Positions 1-15,788 of a stretch of 64,000 nucleotides of DNA are shown here, one piece after another. Under the pieces are notes generated by a model that was not told the origin of the DNA, ran no database searches, and was given only the letters and a program-made list of their open reading frames with translations. The DNA lies in contig CM060731.1 of the NCBI GenBank assembly GCA_030704615.1, positions 48,978,001-49,042,000 on the forward strand. Direction: 5' to 3'. Position 1 is the stretch's first letter; each line of letters opens with the position of its first letter. The DNA is from Takakia lepidozioides (Eukaryota; Streptophyta; Takakiopsida; Takakiales; Takakiaceae). A program made the translations under genes and the position numbers.

Positions 1-426
1 TCAAATGTTCAGTCGTGGCTGGAGAATGATCCCAGAAAATGAAAGCGGGAAAAACAGACCCGGCTTCGCAGTTGTCAAATTCATCACAAGTAGAGGCCTT
101 CATTGATACACTCGCTCCTCTACTCTATGAGGTGATCGGGATTTCAAGCCGTCTCGATCCCCTGTGCCAAATGTACTACTGGACATACATACGAGAGCTT
201 GCCCATTGGTTTATTTCATTCTCACTGTTGACCGAGGTCTTTACTCCTTAAAGAAGCCAGAGATTTTTTACAGTCAGGATCAGTGACCATGGATCAACAT
301 AGTTTGTTTCCTGGGGCCTCAAATGCTCTGTGCGTGAAGTAAATCTCTTTTCTAATAGCTTTTCCCACGGGATTTCACTTCACGAATACCTTGGATGTGT
401 TGTTCTCCATGTGGCAGTATCGCCAG

Positions 427-4856
<4,430 letters not shown>

Positions 4857-5873
4857 TGTGCAACCTTTTTCAAAGGAATCTTTGGCAACTCTTCCACAAT
4901 TTCCCCATCAATATGTTGGAGGCATAGCAGAAAAGCTATGAGCTTTGGAAAGTGATTATCACCAACTTTCAAAACAATAACTGTTATTCTGAAAGCTGTT
5001 ATTCAAAAAGATTTTCAAGTTGTCATTATCCACTGACAGTGGGAGATTTAACATTTATAAATGGAAGATGTATTTGCTGCTGAAATTCTTGCAGGGGAAT
5101 GTTCTCGACTGTATTTTCCTCAATTACTGTTTACTATGCAACATTCCAGCTCTTATCCACCACACTGCTGATGCCTGGCTGTTGCAGACAGGGTTCTAGT
5201 GGATCTCATATCAAATGTCAAATAACCGCAATCAGCACCACATCAACACAAGTGGGGCTGATTGAGACCTTGTCGATAAACTGAATGTATTACAACTCTA
5301 GAGCTTGTCTGAAAAGGTGGTCAACAGTCAATATGGTACAATCCTTGAGTAGAAGGAGGGGTTGCAGAGTGACGACCCAAAAAACATGCAATGCATCCCT
5401 CGCTGTTGGAAAAGCAAAGCAAGGCAAAATCTTTGAGTTGCGTGGCTTGGTGCATCTCTTCCTCTTGATGTCTCCCAACTGCAAGTCTCCGTGTTTGCCT
5501 CATGAATCTCCTCCTCCTTATCAACCGGTGCCAAAACAGCTTCTTGTTCATTTCTAATTGTATTTTACAAAATACTTGTCTATGCGGTGCACGAGGACTT
5601 GGTCTCCCGTTTTGAAGGCGGCTTCCCAGCCACAATGACCTCAGCAGGGCCCAATCCTGCTCACGGCCCAGAACAGTCAAAAACGCGTTCAAAAGCAACA
5701 CAGAAGAAACCCGAAAAGGCAAAAAGAAGATGGATAGGTAATTTCGATAGAAATCAACTGCTTAGAAAAGTACTCTCCACCCGTACAAGTGCCACTGCAA
5801 TTTTTCCCATTTGATTCATTGCCTCAGTCTCTCTGGATTTCTCACATTGACCTATTGCTGTAAAGCGGCAATA
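4857..5873. other. GAPDH 3' flank, nothing recognised
   Basis: Contains the GAPDH 3' untranslated region and further non-coding DNA. Open frames on both strands at about 5290-5720 lack any recognisable motif and overlap each other. I see no supported gene. Confidence 0.5.
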
Positions 5874-6038
5874 ATGGAGAAAGATGAGAATCGGAGCTCT
5901 TCTAGAAAAGCTTTGAAGTGCAAATCTGAGGCGGAAAACTGGTGCTCGAATGATAGTTCAGTTGACCTCAGAGGCAACCCAGTCAACATGGCAACCTCTG
6001 GTCGCTGGAAAGCTGGCCAAAATTTTATAAGAGTCTGA
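5874..6038 (+). pseudogene. Orphan first exon of an NPF (NRT1/PTR) transporter
   Basis: An ATG at 5874 opens a frame whose later part, SVDLRGNPVNMATSGRWKAG, is the conserved N-terminal signature of plant NPF transporters, just before the first membrane helix. The NPF gene on the other strand (exon 1, 14841-15012) has the closely related SVDMRGKPVNMGTTGRWKA. No further NPF exon follows on this strand before the opposing NPF gene ends at 7.6-7.9 kb. There is no GT donor where the exon should end; the frame runs into TGA at 6036-6038. It therefore looks like a gene fragment left by duplication, oriented tail-to-tail with the larger copy. Confidence 0.7.
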
Positions 6039-7597
6039 TTACATCCCTCTGTCTTTCTAACTCTCTCCCATCTCACTCCCCATCCGTCCCTCTACTATAA
6101 AGTTCCTTTCTTCTCTCACGTTCTCTCAGTTTTTCAGTCGAGGGAAAGGCCACTCCCCTAACAATCGTCTGACCGTTTACCTGACATTATGTTCTTGAAT
6201 CACCAGATGACCTTCTGATTGCATTCCGATCACCTTCTCTGCAAACGGAATATCATTCAGCTCAATCCGAAAAGAAGAGATTGTTCACAAGTGCTTAACA
6301 GCCTTGAAAATTCATCTTTTGAAAAATATGGCAGATTTGAAACCTAGCCCTGTTTATCGCAGGATGGTCCTTTTATCGTCACTCTGTTGAAATGAAGAGT
6401 GTTGTCTCTATGAGCTCGCAGCCCACTCTTAGACCGTGAGTATATAACTGCGATAGCCCTCTCAAAGTGAAATGGATTTCACTTGAACGATTCAGCTTCA
6501 CTCTTGCTCGATGAGATGATTTATTTGAGGTAGCCTCCGAATGGACTGATGCAATGTCAAGCCTACGTACCGTCAAAGAAGGAGTACTTGTAATGTTACG
6601 CAAGCCCCATTTAGAAGTCAAAGTTAAAAGCAGGACCGTCAGGCTATTATGTCATAGCCAGGCAGTCATAGACACCGAATAATATAACCCCCTCCCTAGT
6701 CGATGCCTAAAATCAGATACAATTACGAAGAGGTGTCCCCCAGCAACAACGCATATTCGAGATTGAGCTTGGTCAAACCCAAACTGACATCTAGCGACAA
6801 GCGGAGGTTACAGAAAGAAAGACACAGAAAGGGGGCTTTATAACGCCCAGACAGAAAGTGTTATAAGAGGAATTTAAGGTTGAGGGAGAAAGAAACGATC
6901 CAAACCCCGCAATGATACTCCACAAAGAAGGCAACAACGTCGAAGTCTCCGAATTCTCTTCAGTGCTGGCCCTGGGGGTCTGTGGGTTGCCCAACCTGCG
7001 GTACTAGATTTGGAAGCCTTCAAGCCTAATTACCCCTCTGCTTGTCACAAATCCGCAAAGGCAATGTGCATCCACTTCGACATTGCTTGAATCTCTCATG
7101 AGAGAAGGCCTGAGAGACAGTGGGACCCATGGCGGAGACCCCACACCTTGCCATTTGAACTCCAGGTACAGGTCACCTGCAAACCGATTCTACAGCTCAA
7201 ATTCCTTGCACCCAACAAACAAATCACAGGCATATTCGAGCTCCGGCTGAAAAGGAAACCAAGATTCGTGGTACAGTCGTTCAAAAGGTGGGTAGGCGAA
7301 AAGAAGATATGTTCTTTGAGTATTGAGGATCATGGCTTCTTTGTGAAGGGCGCCTATCACGGGCTCCTTCGAAAGGTGAGACTTTGTCTTGAGGACAACT
7401 ACAATGCGGCGGTTTGAGTGGTGCAGAAAGTCGGGATCGTTGTAAACCCCGTGATATCCACTTTTATTCTTGGTTTCGCATTGTTCATTTCCATATCCTC
7501 AAGGTTTGAGATACACATGAATTTGTTAATTCTCAGACAAGCCTTCGAGATTGTGTTTTTGAGTCCCATGGGACTTTGCTCATCCTGGGGAGGTTTC
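6039..7597. other. Intergenic, no gene recognised
   Basis: Several short open frames, including 7148-7417 (+), but none has a recognisable domain or convincing splice context. A short coding remnant cannot be excluded. Confidence 0.4.
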
Positions 7598-7830
7598 AAC
7601 CAAGTCATCGTCAGAAAAGATCTACTTAAGAAGTAAGAGATCGTAAGGTCCCGCTGATTTACAAAGGAGTTTTTTCTACTCGAGTCTCTTGATCTACACT
7701 ACAAGTGGAACTCTTCGAGTCTTGAAAGGGATCACGGATTGCAGCTGGCCTGCTCTCGACCCTGTACTCAAACCAAGAGGCGCATACGAGAAAGACGCAC
7801 AGCATAAGAAGCACAGTGGCTGCTAGAAAC
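7598..7830 (-). repeat. Tandem duplicate of the NPF 3' end, outer copy
   Basis: Nearly identical direct repeat of 7831-8064 with a period of 233 bases. It carries, on the minus strand, the last roughly 55 codons of the NPF transporter, its stop and about 60 bases of 3' flank. It lies downstream of the stop codon of the inner copy, so it is not translated as part of the main gene. The copies differ by only a couple of bases, so the duplication is recent. Confidence 0.9.
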
Positions 7831-8606
7831 AACCAAGTCATCGTCAGAAAAGATCTACTTAAGAAAGTAAGAGATCGTAAGGTTCCGCTGATTTACAAAG
7901 GAGTTTTTTCTACTCGAGTCTCTTGATCTACACTACAAGTGGAACTCTTCGAGTCTTGAAAGGGATCACGGATTGCAGCTGGCCTGCTCTCGACCCTGTA
8001 CTCAAACCAAGAGGCGCATACGAGAAAGACGCACAGCATAAGAAGCACAGTGGCTGCTAGAAACCAGTAGAAGTAGTCTAGACGGCTGTCGTTGACGTCA
8101 TTCTCTATCCAGCTTTTGTGGCCTGTTTTCCCAGTGACCATGATCACAACTTTCACCATGGCCCAGGTCCAGTAATTTCCTATTCCAATCACTGCTAGAA
8201 AGAGAGCATTCCCGAGGCTCCGCATGCTCTCAGGGGATTGGTGGTAAGAAAACTCCAGCTCGCCGACGATTAAAAACACCTCCATGATGCCTATCAAGAT
8301 ATATTGGGGGAGCAGCCAGAGTATGCTAATAGGGACAACAGCGCCCTTGGGTCTGTCAAGAAGCCCATATTCTCTCAGCACCTGCAGATTGAACATCACT
8401 CTGGTAACACATCTCACGACTGTTCCTTCCTGTGTAATTAGTCCAGATGGCCACCATGCATCATCTCTAGAGTCAGTAAAGAAGTGATTTTAAGGCTGTC
8501 AGCCAGGATTTCGGACCAGATAAAATTATGTTGTACAGTATTTAAGAAATATACAATTCAATGCCACTGGATGACCTGACCACAGTTTCAGGGTGCAGTA
8601 AGAGCG

Positions 8607-8975
8607 TGTTAGAATTCGACATAGAATAGAGATAAAAGATGAACTGATTACTGAGAACTCTCCACCCAACCATAGGACCACAAGAAGCTCTGTCCACCCT
8701 CCGAGCTCTCCCTATTTCTACTCAAAGTCTAATCCAGAAATAGCTGAGATAACTATAGCATAACTCCATGCTTTTATTTTAGTTATCTCCATCTGCTATT
8801 ATGGTACAATGACTTGAGTCACTAATAACTAAAGCTAACTTTAGCTATCTTTTAGTTAACCGATGCTTATCTCTATTGTTAACTGTGACTTGTCAAAACT
8901 CCTATTATGGAAGCCTGACTTGTCATCATAGTAACTCTAGGTAGTAGTAACTTGGTTAGGAGTTGATTTCCAACA
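8607..8975 (-). repeat. 3' LTR of the Copia element in NPF intron 4
   Basis: 369 bases, closely matching 11470-11839. It begins TGTTAGAATTCGAC and ends TTTCCAACA in window orientation. Confidence 0.88.
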
Positions 8976-8990
8976 CCCCCACTCAACGAG

Positions 8991-11408
8991 TTACCAAGTT
9001 AAGCACTTAACTACTCCCATCAAGCCTCGAAAGCGTTCAAGCTTTTCAGCACTAAGCCCTTTTGTCAGTATGTCTGCAACCATGTTGTTGGTGTTGCAAT
9101 ATACAAGCTTGACAACTCCAGCTTCAGTCTTCTCTCGTACCAAATGATGATGAATCTCAATATGCTTTGTGCGAGCATGAAACACTGGATTCTTTGAGAG
9201 AGCAATACACCCTTGGTTGTCATCATATATGACCATTGTATCCCTCTGTGGACGACCAATACTAGATATAAATGATGATAACCATAATGCTTGCCTTGTA
9301 GCTTGAGATGCAGCCATATATTCTGCCTCAGTCGAGGACATAACAATTGTAGATTGCTTCTTGCTGCTCCAGCTTACAGCTCCATTTGCTAGCATAAAAA
9401 CATAACCAGATGTAGAGTGGCGGTCATCAACAGTACCAGCCCAATCTGCATCACAATAGCCGTATAGCTCTGTGCTTTTGCAAGCATTGTCTGAGATACC
9501 ATATGAACCCACATGATCCAACTGAACATTATCATTGTTCTTTCTCAAGCACAAACCATAGTCCAGTGTGCCTCTTAGATAACGAAAATTCCGCTTTACT
9601 GCAACCCAATGGAGTTGCCCAGGGTTAGCCACAAATTGGCTTACAACCCCCACTGCTTGTGCAATATCTGGCCTAGTACAGACCATAGCATACATGAGAC
9701 TTCCCACAACACTCTGATAGGGAACATCTCTCATTGTCTTCAAGTCTGCAGCACTCTTAGGACTCATCTCCTTTGAGAGTTTGCGATTTGGGACAAACGG
9801 GGTATTTACCGGCATAATTTCAGCCATACCAAAGCGCCTTAAGATATCTTCAAGATACTTACGCTGGTTTAGGTAAATTGCTTAGTCTTGTCGAACACGA
9901 GTTACCGATACCCCCAAGCAGTACTGGATCTCTTTCAGATCCACCATCTCAAACTTCATTGATATATCGCTTTGTCTTTTTCAACAAAGCCTAATCAACA
10001 CATGATCACATGATCTCTTTAAGATCCATCATCTCAAACCTCTTTGAGATATCACTTTGTCTTTGTTTCAACAAAGTCAATTTGTTATGATCACATAACC
10101 ACTATCTCAATCCCATTTGAGATATTGACACTTTGTATGTGTTACAACAGAGTCAAGTCATTAGAGACCAAGATCAGATCATCAACATATAATGTTATGA
10201 TCACAGAAGAGTTTCCATAAGCCATCTTATAATAAACACTATAATTAACAGAGCTCCTCTCAAACTCTTCAGCCATGAAATATGCATCAATCTTAGCATT
10301 ACATGCCCTAGGGGATTGCTTCAAACGATACAAAGACTTGAGAAGCTTACAAACCATCATTTCCTTCCCTACCAATGACATGCTTGCTATCATCTCCCAA
10401 AAGAACATATTGTGTAGGTGAAAGAGATCTTTAGGATAAGAAATGCTCTCTCTCTGAACTCATATGTTGAGATGCTCCTGAATCAACATACCACACATGC
10501 TTCTGTCTAGTAGTGGCTGAGAGAAACACAACAAATAGAATAGCATTCCTCTGATGAGTAGCTATGTTTCCTTGACTCTCTCTGCTGCGCTCATCTGCAA
10601 TGCGCTTTCTACAATCCTTGATCATGTGACCAAGTTTCTTGCAATAAAAGCACCTTACTTTGGCCTTTTTGATCTTTGAGCTTGAGGTTTCTGAAACCTC
10701 TGGGACTTCTGATACATATGTGAAGGGAGTCTTATATTCAAGACTACTCCAGTCTTGCCTGTGAACAAAGCTCTGTCTACCTCTGTAGACGTACCTTGAC
10801 ATTTTCTTCTTGTTTCCTCCTTGAGGAGAAGTCCTATGACAACATCAATAGTTAAGTTGGTTTGTCCTGCTAGAGACACCACAAAACCATCATAGGATTC
10901 AGGTAAGGTTGCCAATAACACCACTGCGGCGTGTTCATCAGTCACATTAGTTCCCACAGAGACTAGTTGATCTCGCAACACACAAAACAAATTCAAGTGT
11001 TGTTCAACTGAGTCTGACTCGGTCATCTTCAGACCATAGAACTTTTGCGTCGCATACACTTGCGATGTGACATCCTTCGTCTCATATATGCTTGCTAGCT
11101 TGTCGCAAACATCCCTAGCATTCTTAGCACTTATAATGAGATGCAACTGTTTGTCTCTCAAGCTTGTGATGATGCTAGCTCTTGCTTTCTGATCTTTCTT
11201 ATCCCATATGGCTTGGCCAATAATAGTGTCAGGTCTTGGGACTGATCCATCAACCACTCCCCATAGATCTTTTGTCTAGAAGGACCATCTCCATCCTAAA
11301 CTTCCAGGTTTGATAGTTAGCTCCATTGAATCGATCTTCCACTCTCACATCTAATGCACTCGTCATAGACATAGAAGGAGGATTGCTAGAAGACGACGCT
11401 TCAGCCAT
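8991..11408 (-). pseudogene. Defective Copia gag-pol (integrase deleted)
   Basis: Minus strand. Gag begins at an ATG at 11408 and is frameshifted by an extra A before the DGSVPRPDT segment. The Gag body (11257 downward) is followed by a CCHC zinc knuckle, CFYCKKLGHMIKDC, near 10640, then the aspartic-protease motif WYVDSGASQHM near 10480. At about 10345-10375 the sequence jumps from just after the protease into reverse transcriptase (LYRLKQSPRA, YVDDLILVSND), so the whole integrase and early RT are lost. 9827-8991 is the RT tail plus RNase H with VGSLMYAMVCTRPDIAQAVG, YCDADWAG, SSTEAEYMA and ARTKHIEIHHH. Not functional. Confidence 0.88.
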
Positions 11409-11469
11409 AATCAAGTTCTCTCAATGTCAACTACCAACCCTCACCTAGAGAAGAATGGCTCTGATACCA

Positions 11470-11839
11470 TATTGGAATTCGACAAAGAATAGAGATCAAA
11501 GATGAACTGATTACGGAGAACTCTCCACCCAACCATAGGACCACAACAAGCTGTGTCCACCCTCCGAGCTCTCTTTATTTATACCCAAAGTCTAATCCAG
11601 AAATAGTTGAGATAACTATAGCATAACTCCATGCTTTTACTTAAGTTATCTCCACCTGCTATTCTAGTACAATGACTTGAGTCACTAATAACTAAAGCTA
11701 ACTTTAGCTATCTTTTAGGTAACCGAGGCTTATCTCTATTGTTAACTGTGACTTGATCATAACTCCTATTATGGAAGCCTGACTTGTCATCACAGTAACT
11801 CTAGGTAGTAGTAACTTGGTTAGGAGTTGATTTCCAAGA
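11470..11839 (-). repeat. 5' LTR of the Copia element in NPF intron 4
   Basis: About 370 bases aligned to 8607-8975 throughout, with scattered substitutions. The terminal dinucleotides have decayed. The tRNA-Met primer site lies directly beside it. Confidence 0.85.
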
Positions 11840-14800
11840 GAGAGCGAGAGCTCTAGTTATAGCCAGTCTAGTTGTTTAACGCACATGTAAATGTCTCACC
11901 TTCAATCTCTTGGTTTCGGTCAAAGCTGCCACCACCATTACTAGAATTGCCGGACCATTCCAATCTCGATGCAATGGAGCAATGAAATCCCCCGTTCTTT
12001 ACCTGTGAGACGTCGAAAAATTGGAACTAGATTGCGATCATAAATGGGTATGAGAATGATGACTGTTACTGTTGTGAAGCACTGGATAGAAGCCGGTGGG
12101 ATTTTGAAGATTGAACCTATATGATTGTCCATACTGCGGCCCTGCCTTGTGTAGAAAGTTGTCAACTGCGCTTGTACAACACCCACTGGGGTAAGCACCA
12201 GCCATTTTGGGAGCAAGCATAGTATCTGTTTTACTTCTTCGACTTTTGTCACACTGCAGAGCCTCCAAGCGCTGGTCCCTTGGCCAGTGTTTTTTTCACT
12301 TCCAGCGATGCAGGCCTCTGCATGTCTTGATATTGCCGCTTTATCAAGAAACCTGCATATAGATGAACATTGCTCGTGAGGCACAATTAATTGTCAGAAA
12401 ATACGAGGTCCCTCGCGTTGTGAACTGAATCACCTCTCCGGTCTAGCAGAATAACTTCCAACTTAGCAGAATTTGATGGTCTTCGGAAGGTAGTGCCACT
12501 GAGTCCTACAACTGTAAGCAAGCTGGATGATGCCAAACCCCTCCTAGCCGTACGCTGTAGTCAGAGATAAAGCATACATGTGATCAAGTTTACCTCATGA
12601 ATAATGTAGGTGTCCTCTGTGACATCGACTTGTGTAATTTAGATCTGACTCTACCAGGTTATGAAGTGCTACTAGGACATACTTATTTCTAAGAGGAGTT
12701 CCACAAGGCTTCAGGAAACTATATAGATTCGGCTGTAGAGGGTTCCCTGCTGCACATGAGATCACATTGATTCAGGAATTGCTGAAGCGGTCCACCAGCT
12801 GAGCTCCCAACTTCAGCACAAATGAGTTGTGCCTCGTAGCTGAGCTTGCGGGTGTTACAATGAGGTTACAATTAAGGCAGAAATACTGGCAGTAAATCTA
12901 ACCTGTATGGGCCGTGTTACACTAGCATGCCTATCGGGTTGTACATGTACAACTGCTTTCCAAGGAGAGACTTTTTAAATCGTATTAGATACGGGGTGAA
13001 GCTCGACACCATGGATAATTTGCTCACGTCTCCGTGTGTAGCGGCTAGCCACGGTGACCTCTTTTTTCTCAGTACTTATATTGACATGCAGCAATTTGCT
13101 GGATGGTCTTGTTTGACCACTGAAGGTCCCAAAAGTTCCGAGCAGCTAGCTACATTAGTCACAATGATCTCTAGTCCTGATGTTTTCAAAGCAGGTCTGG
13201 ACACTGAAAAGAGTACATGTTGTCATAGCTTACGAAAGGGTGTGAGTATGTTGTATTCGCTGTTTCGAGATGTTAGAACCGGAACTTGTGTCCTGAACTT
13301 TTATGTCAAAGAGCAGTTCTTTGTCAGGCGGCACAGTAAGATTCCAATTGCGAATGGCCGCCGCAATCACCTGGGCAACGTGCGTTAATGGACTGCCATC
13401 TGGTCTTTTATGGCTGAAAAATCGAGTGCCAGCAAAGTACATAATAGCGAGGGCTACCCCATATCCAGCTGTAGGAATTCCGAAGCCCCAGCCCCAACCG
13501 ACATTGTCCTCGATGTACACCAGTGCTGTCTGTGCAATCAATGCCCCGATACTAAGGCAAACAAACCAACAGTTGAAGAACGATAGCTTCATCTTTCTCT
13601 CCCTTGGAATATGTTCATCGAACTGGTCTGCCCCTAATGGTGCCATAACAGGTTTCACGCCACCCAGAGCAATAGCCACCAAAACGAGACCCAAATAGAA
13701 GAAGCACAGTTGGCCAGTTGTTGCCTTTTTGCAGCTTCCAGGACGTGTGGGACTGCAGGGGGGAGGCTTGAGCGCTGGTATGGATACCGATAGAGTCAAT
13801 ATGAACATACCCTGCAAGTCTCACACTAGACTTGATGAGCCAGATTCTGATGCACAGATGATAATGTCTCATTAGAAGTCCTGCACAAGTTTCTAAGAGA
13901 AAAGGAGTTCGGAATACTGTTATAAAATGGAACGCTGAGAGGAAAGGAGATCAGGAACGTTTTGGCGTCCAGGGGAACCTCAACGAGCTTATGGGACAAA
14001 AGAAAGTAGCGTAGAAGAAAGAAGCAGCCCAAAACAGCATCATTATTCTCAGAAGGTGGAGAGCCTCGTGTAAATATATGCTGCCAGTCATTTGTGGTCC
14101 GAGGGATTCAAGGCTGTCCAAGGAAAGTACACAGCATGCACATATATATTCAAATCGAGAGCTCTACATATATGAAATGTAGATCGTGATTTGCAAGTGG
14201 CAAAAGGGATGAACGCGGGGTGATGAATTCAGTACTTACTAGGACATAAATTACAGAAGAGTTTATCATAGTCCAAAACCGCCCCAAGTACGCATCTGCA
14301 ACGAATGCTCCAATCAAAGGTAGAAGAAAGCTGGCGCCCTGCCAGTTATACACATTTGTGGCGGATGATGCAGTGTCCTCATGCAACTGTGTGGTCAAAT
14401 ACGTCACAAGGTTTGACGCTATTCCAAAGAATGCTATCCTCTCAAGGATCTCAGCCCCTGCCACATCCAAGATTGAGAGTTTAAATCGATAATGTGATCT
14501 AAGCTGATGGTGCTATACATATTACCCAGTGAAATCTTGGATCTAGCGCATGCATTTTGATTCGAATGAGCCATGGGGCTAGAGGACGCTTGAAATACAT
14601 GGTACGTACGTTCTCTCCCTTTATATCTAGCTCCTTGGGCTTAAGGAGGCTGGGCATTGTTTTTGTCAAGTTTCAGTTCAAGGTCCCAGAGGATGACTCG
14701 TGATTTCAAGCGTCCAGTGCTTACTGCAGTACTCGGCTAGCTCTAGAAACCTGTTGTTACTAAAGCCACTTGCTCAAGAATACTTGCAACAATTGAATTC

Positions 14801-15388
14801 TGAGCTCATCAATTGATTGGTAAACATATACGATATGTACCCATCAAGAAGGAGGCAGCTTTCCAGCGACCGGTGGTGCCCATATTTACTGGTTTGCCTC
14901 TCATGTCAACCGATCCATCCATCCGCGAGCTACCAAAACTGCCTTCCTTACTGCCGGATGTGTGTACTGTTTTCTCTGGCGCCTCACTTGGTTTCGCATG
15001 AACTACCTGCACATTCCGGCCAATCCGGTGAATAATTTTTCCAGGGATTCCGAACTAGAGGTGGCGATCTAGTATCTCATTGGAATGAACTCATGAATCT
15101 GAAGATTCACTTAATTGCACATGAAAGTACTTGGACGTGGTTATGCCAGAAAGAAGGGTCTACTAAACCTTGAAATTCACGAGGGTGGGCCGTGCACACC
15201 ATATTTTTCTATCTGAAGTCGTCCGAGAAATAGCCTGTCGACCGGGAACTCAGTGGGAAGTTTGAAGGCTACACATAAGGGACCCAATATCATTCATCAT
15301 GCATTCTACCTCTCTCCAGTATTCCAAATATATTCCAAAAGCTCTTTGCTCCATCGGAACTCTCTTCGCATCTGATCGCATAAGAGCG

Positions 15389-15434
15389 TTGGCATAAGCA
15401 GCTGGCGCATAAGCTGATCGGAGCTGCCGATCGC
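15389..15434. repeat. Left arm of an inverted repeat split by the Copia insertion
   Basis: GTTGGCATAAG with neighbouring GATCGCATAAGAGCG here is matched in inverse orientation by CGCTCTTATGCCAACG at about 20195-20210, on the other side of the Copia element. The element seems to have landed inside a small palindromic sequence. Confidence 0.5.
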
Positions 15435-15727
15435 TGTTGGAAGTAATTAAACATATCTCTTGAAGGCCAAAGGTTTAGAAGTCTAAGAGACTATCTTGTT
15501 TAACTCACCTTTGGAAGGTGAATGGCTAGAAGGTGGATGGTCACCATAGTGGAAGTGGAAGTGACCAAGTAGGACTTTCTAGAGACCTTGTTGTACAAGC
15601 TCGGGGGTGAAGCCACTAGTCTAAGTGTAAGAGTATGATGGTGGCTTCTATGGTTGGGATGAGAGCTTTAGTTTTAGCTTTAGTCTAAGACTTTAGTTCT
15701 TGTTCATGTTCTTGCTCAATTTTAACA
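15435..15727 (+). repeat. 5' LTR of the plus-strand Copia element
   Basis: 293 bases from TGTTGGAAGTAATTAAAC to TTTTAACA. Relative to the 3' LTR it lacks about 14 bases (AGAAGACTAAGAGT). Confidence 0.93.
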
Positions 15728-15788
15728 TGGCATCAGAGCCATTCTTCTCTAGGTGAGAGTTGGTAGTTGAGATTGAGAGAACTTGATT

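Larger units (their letters stand above)
8607..11839 (-). mobile_element. Copia LTR retrotransposon, internally deleted, inside NPF intron 4
   Basis: Minus-strand element bounded by related LTRs at 8607-8975 (3' LTR) and 11470-11839 (5' LTR). The 3' LTR has TG...CA ends in window orientation. Next to the 5' LTR is a primer-binding site complementary to initiator tRNA-Met (TGGTATCAGAGC on the minus strand, about 11457-11469). Before the 3' LTR is a polypurine tract (GAGTGGGGG). Flanking GAGCG at 8602-8606 recurs at 11842-11846 as a probable target duplication. The interior carries gag, zinc knuckle and protease, then jumps to reverse transcriptase; integrase is missing. Confidence 0.9.
7893..15012 (-). 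pseudogene. NPF-family (NRT1/PTR) transporter gene, five exons, one frameshift
   Basis: Proton-coupled transporter family for nitrate, peptides or hormones; the substrate cannot be told from sequence. Minus-strand exons: 15012-14841, 14457-14240, 13811-13234, 12352-11900, 8381-7893, all with GT-AG junctions and joining phases, about 636 residues in total, a normal NPF length. Landmarks: DGSVDMRGKPVNMGTTGRWK (exon 1), EILERIAFFGIASNLV (exon 2), ALGGVKPVMAPLGADQFDE (exon 3), FKIPPASIQ and VYAQ-like region (exon 4), DRPKGAVVPISILWLLPQY and SRLDYFYWFLA (exon 5). In exon 4 the frame breaks near 11945-11955: IEIGMV is followed one base out of register by ILVMVVAALTETKRLK, so one base is missing and TAG follows. 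Intron 4 (11899-8382) hosts a Copia element. A damaged or recently dead gene is likely; a sequencing error at the break is the alternative. Confidence 0.85.

Noticed and set aside
5285-5722. Overlapping frames on both strands downstream of GAPDH
   Set aside because: They lack motifs and start context, and overlap each other; likely chance.
12927-13388. 153-codon plus-strand open frame
   Set aside because: It overlaps NPF exon 3 and intron on the other strand and has no motif of its own.
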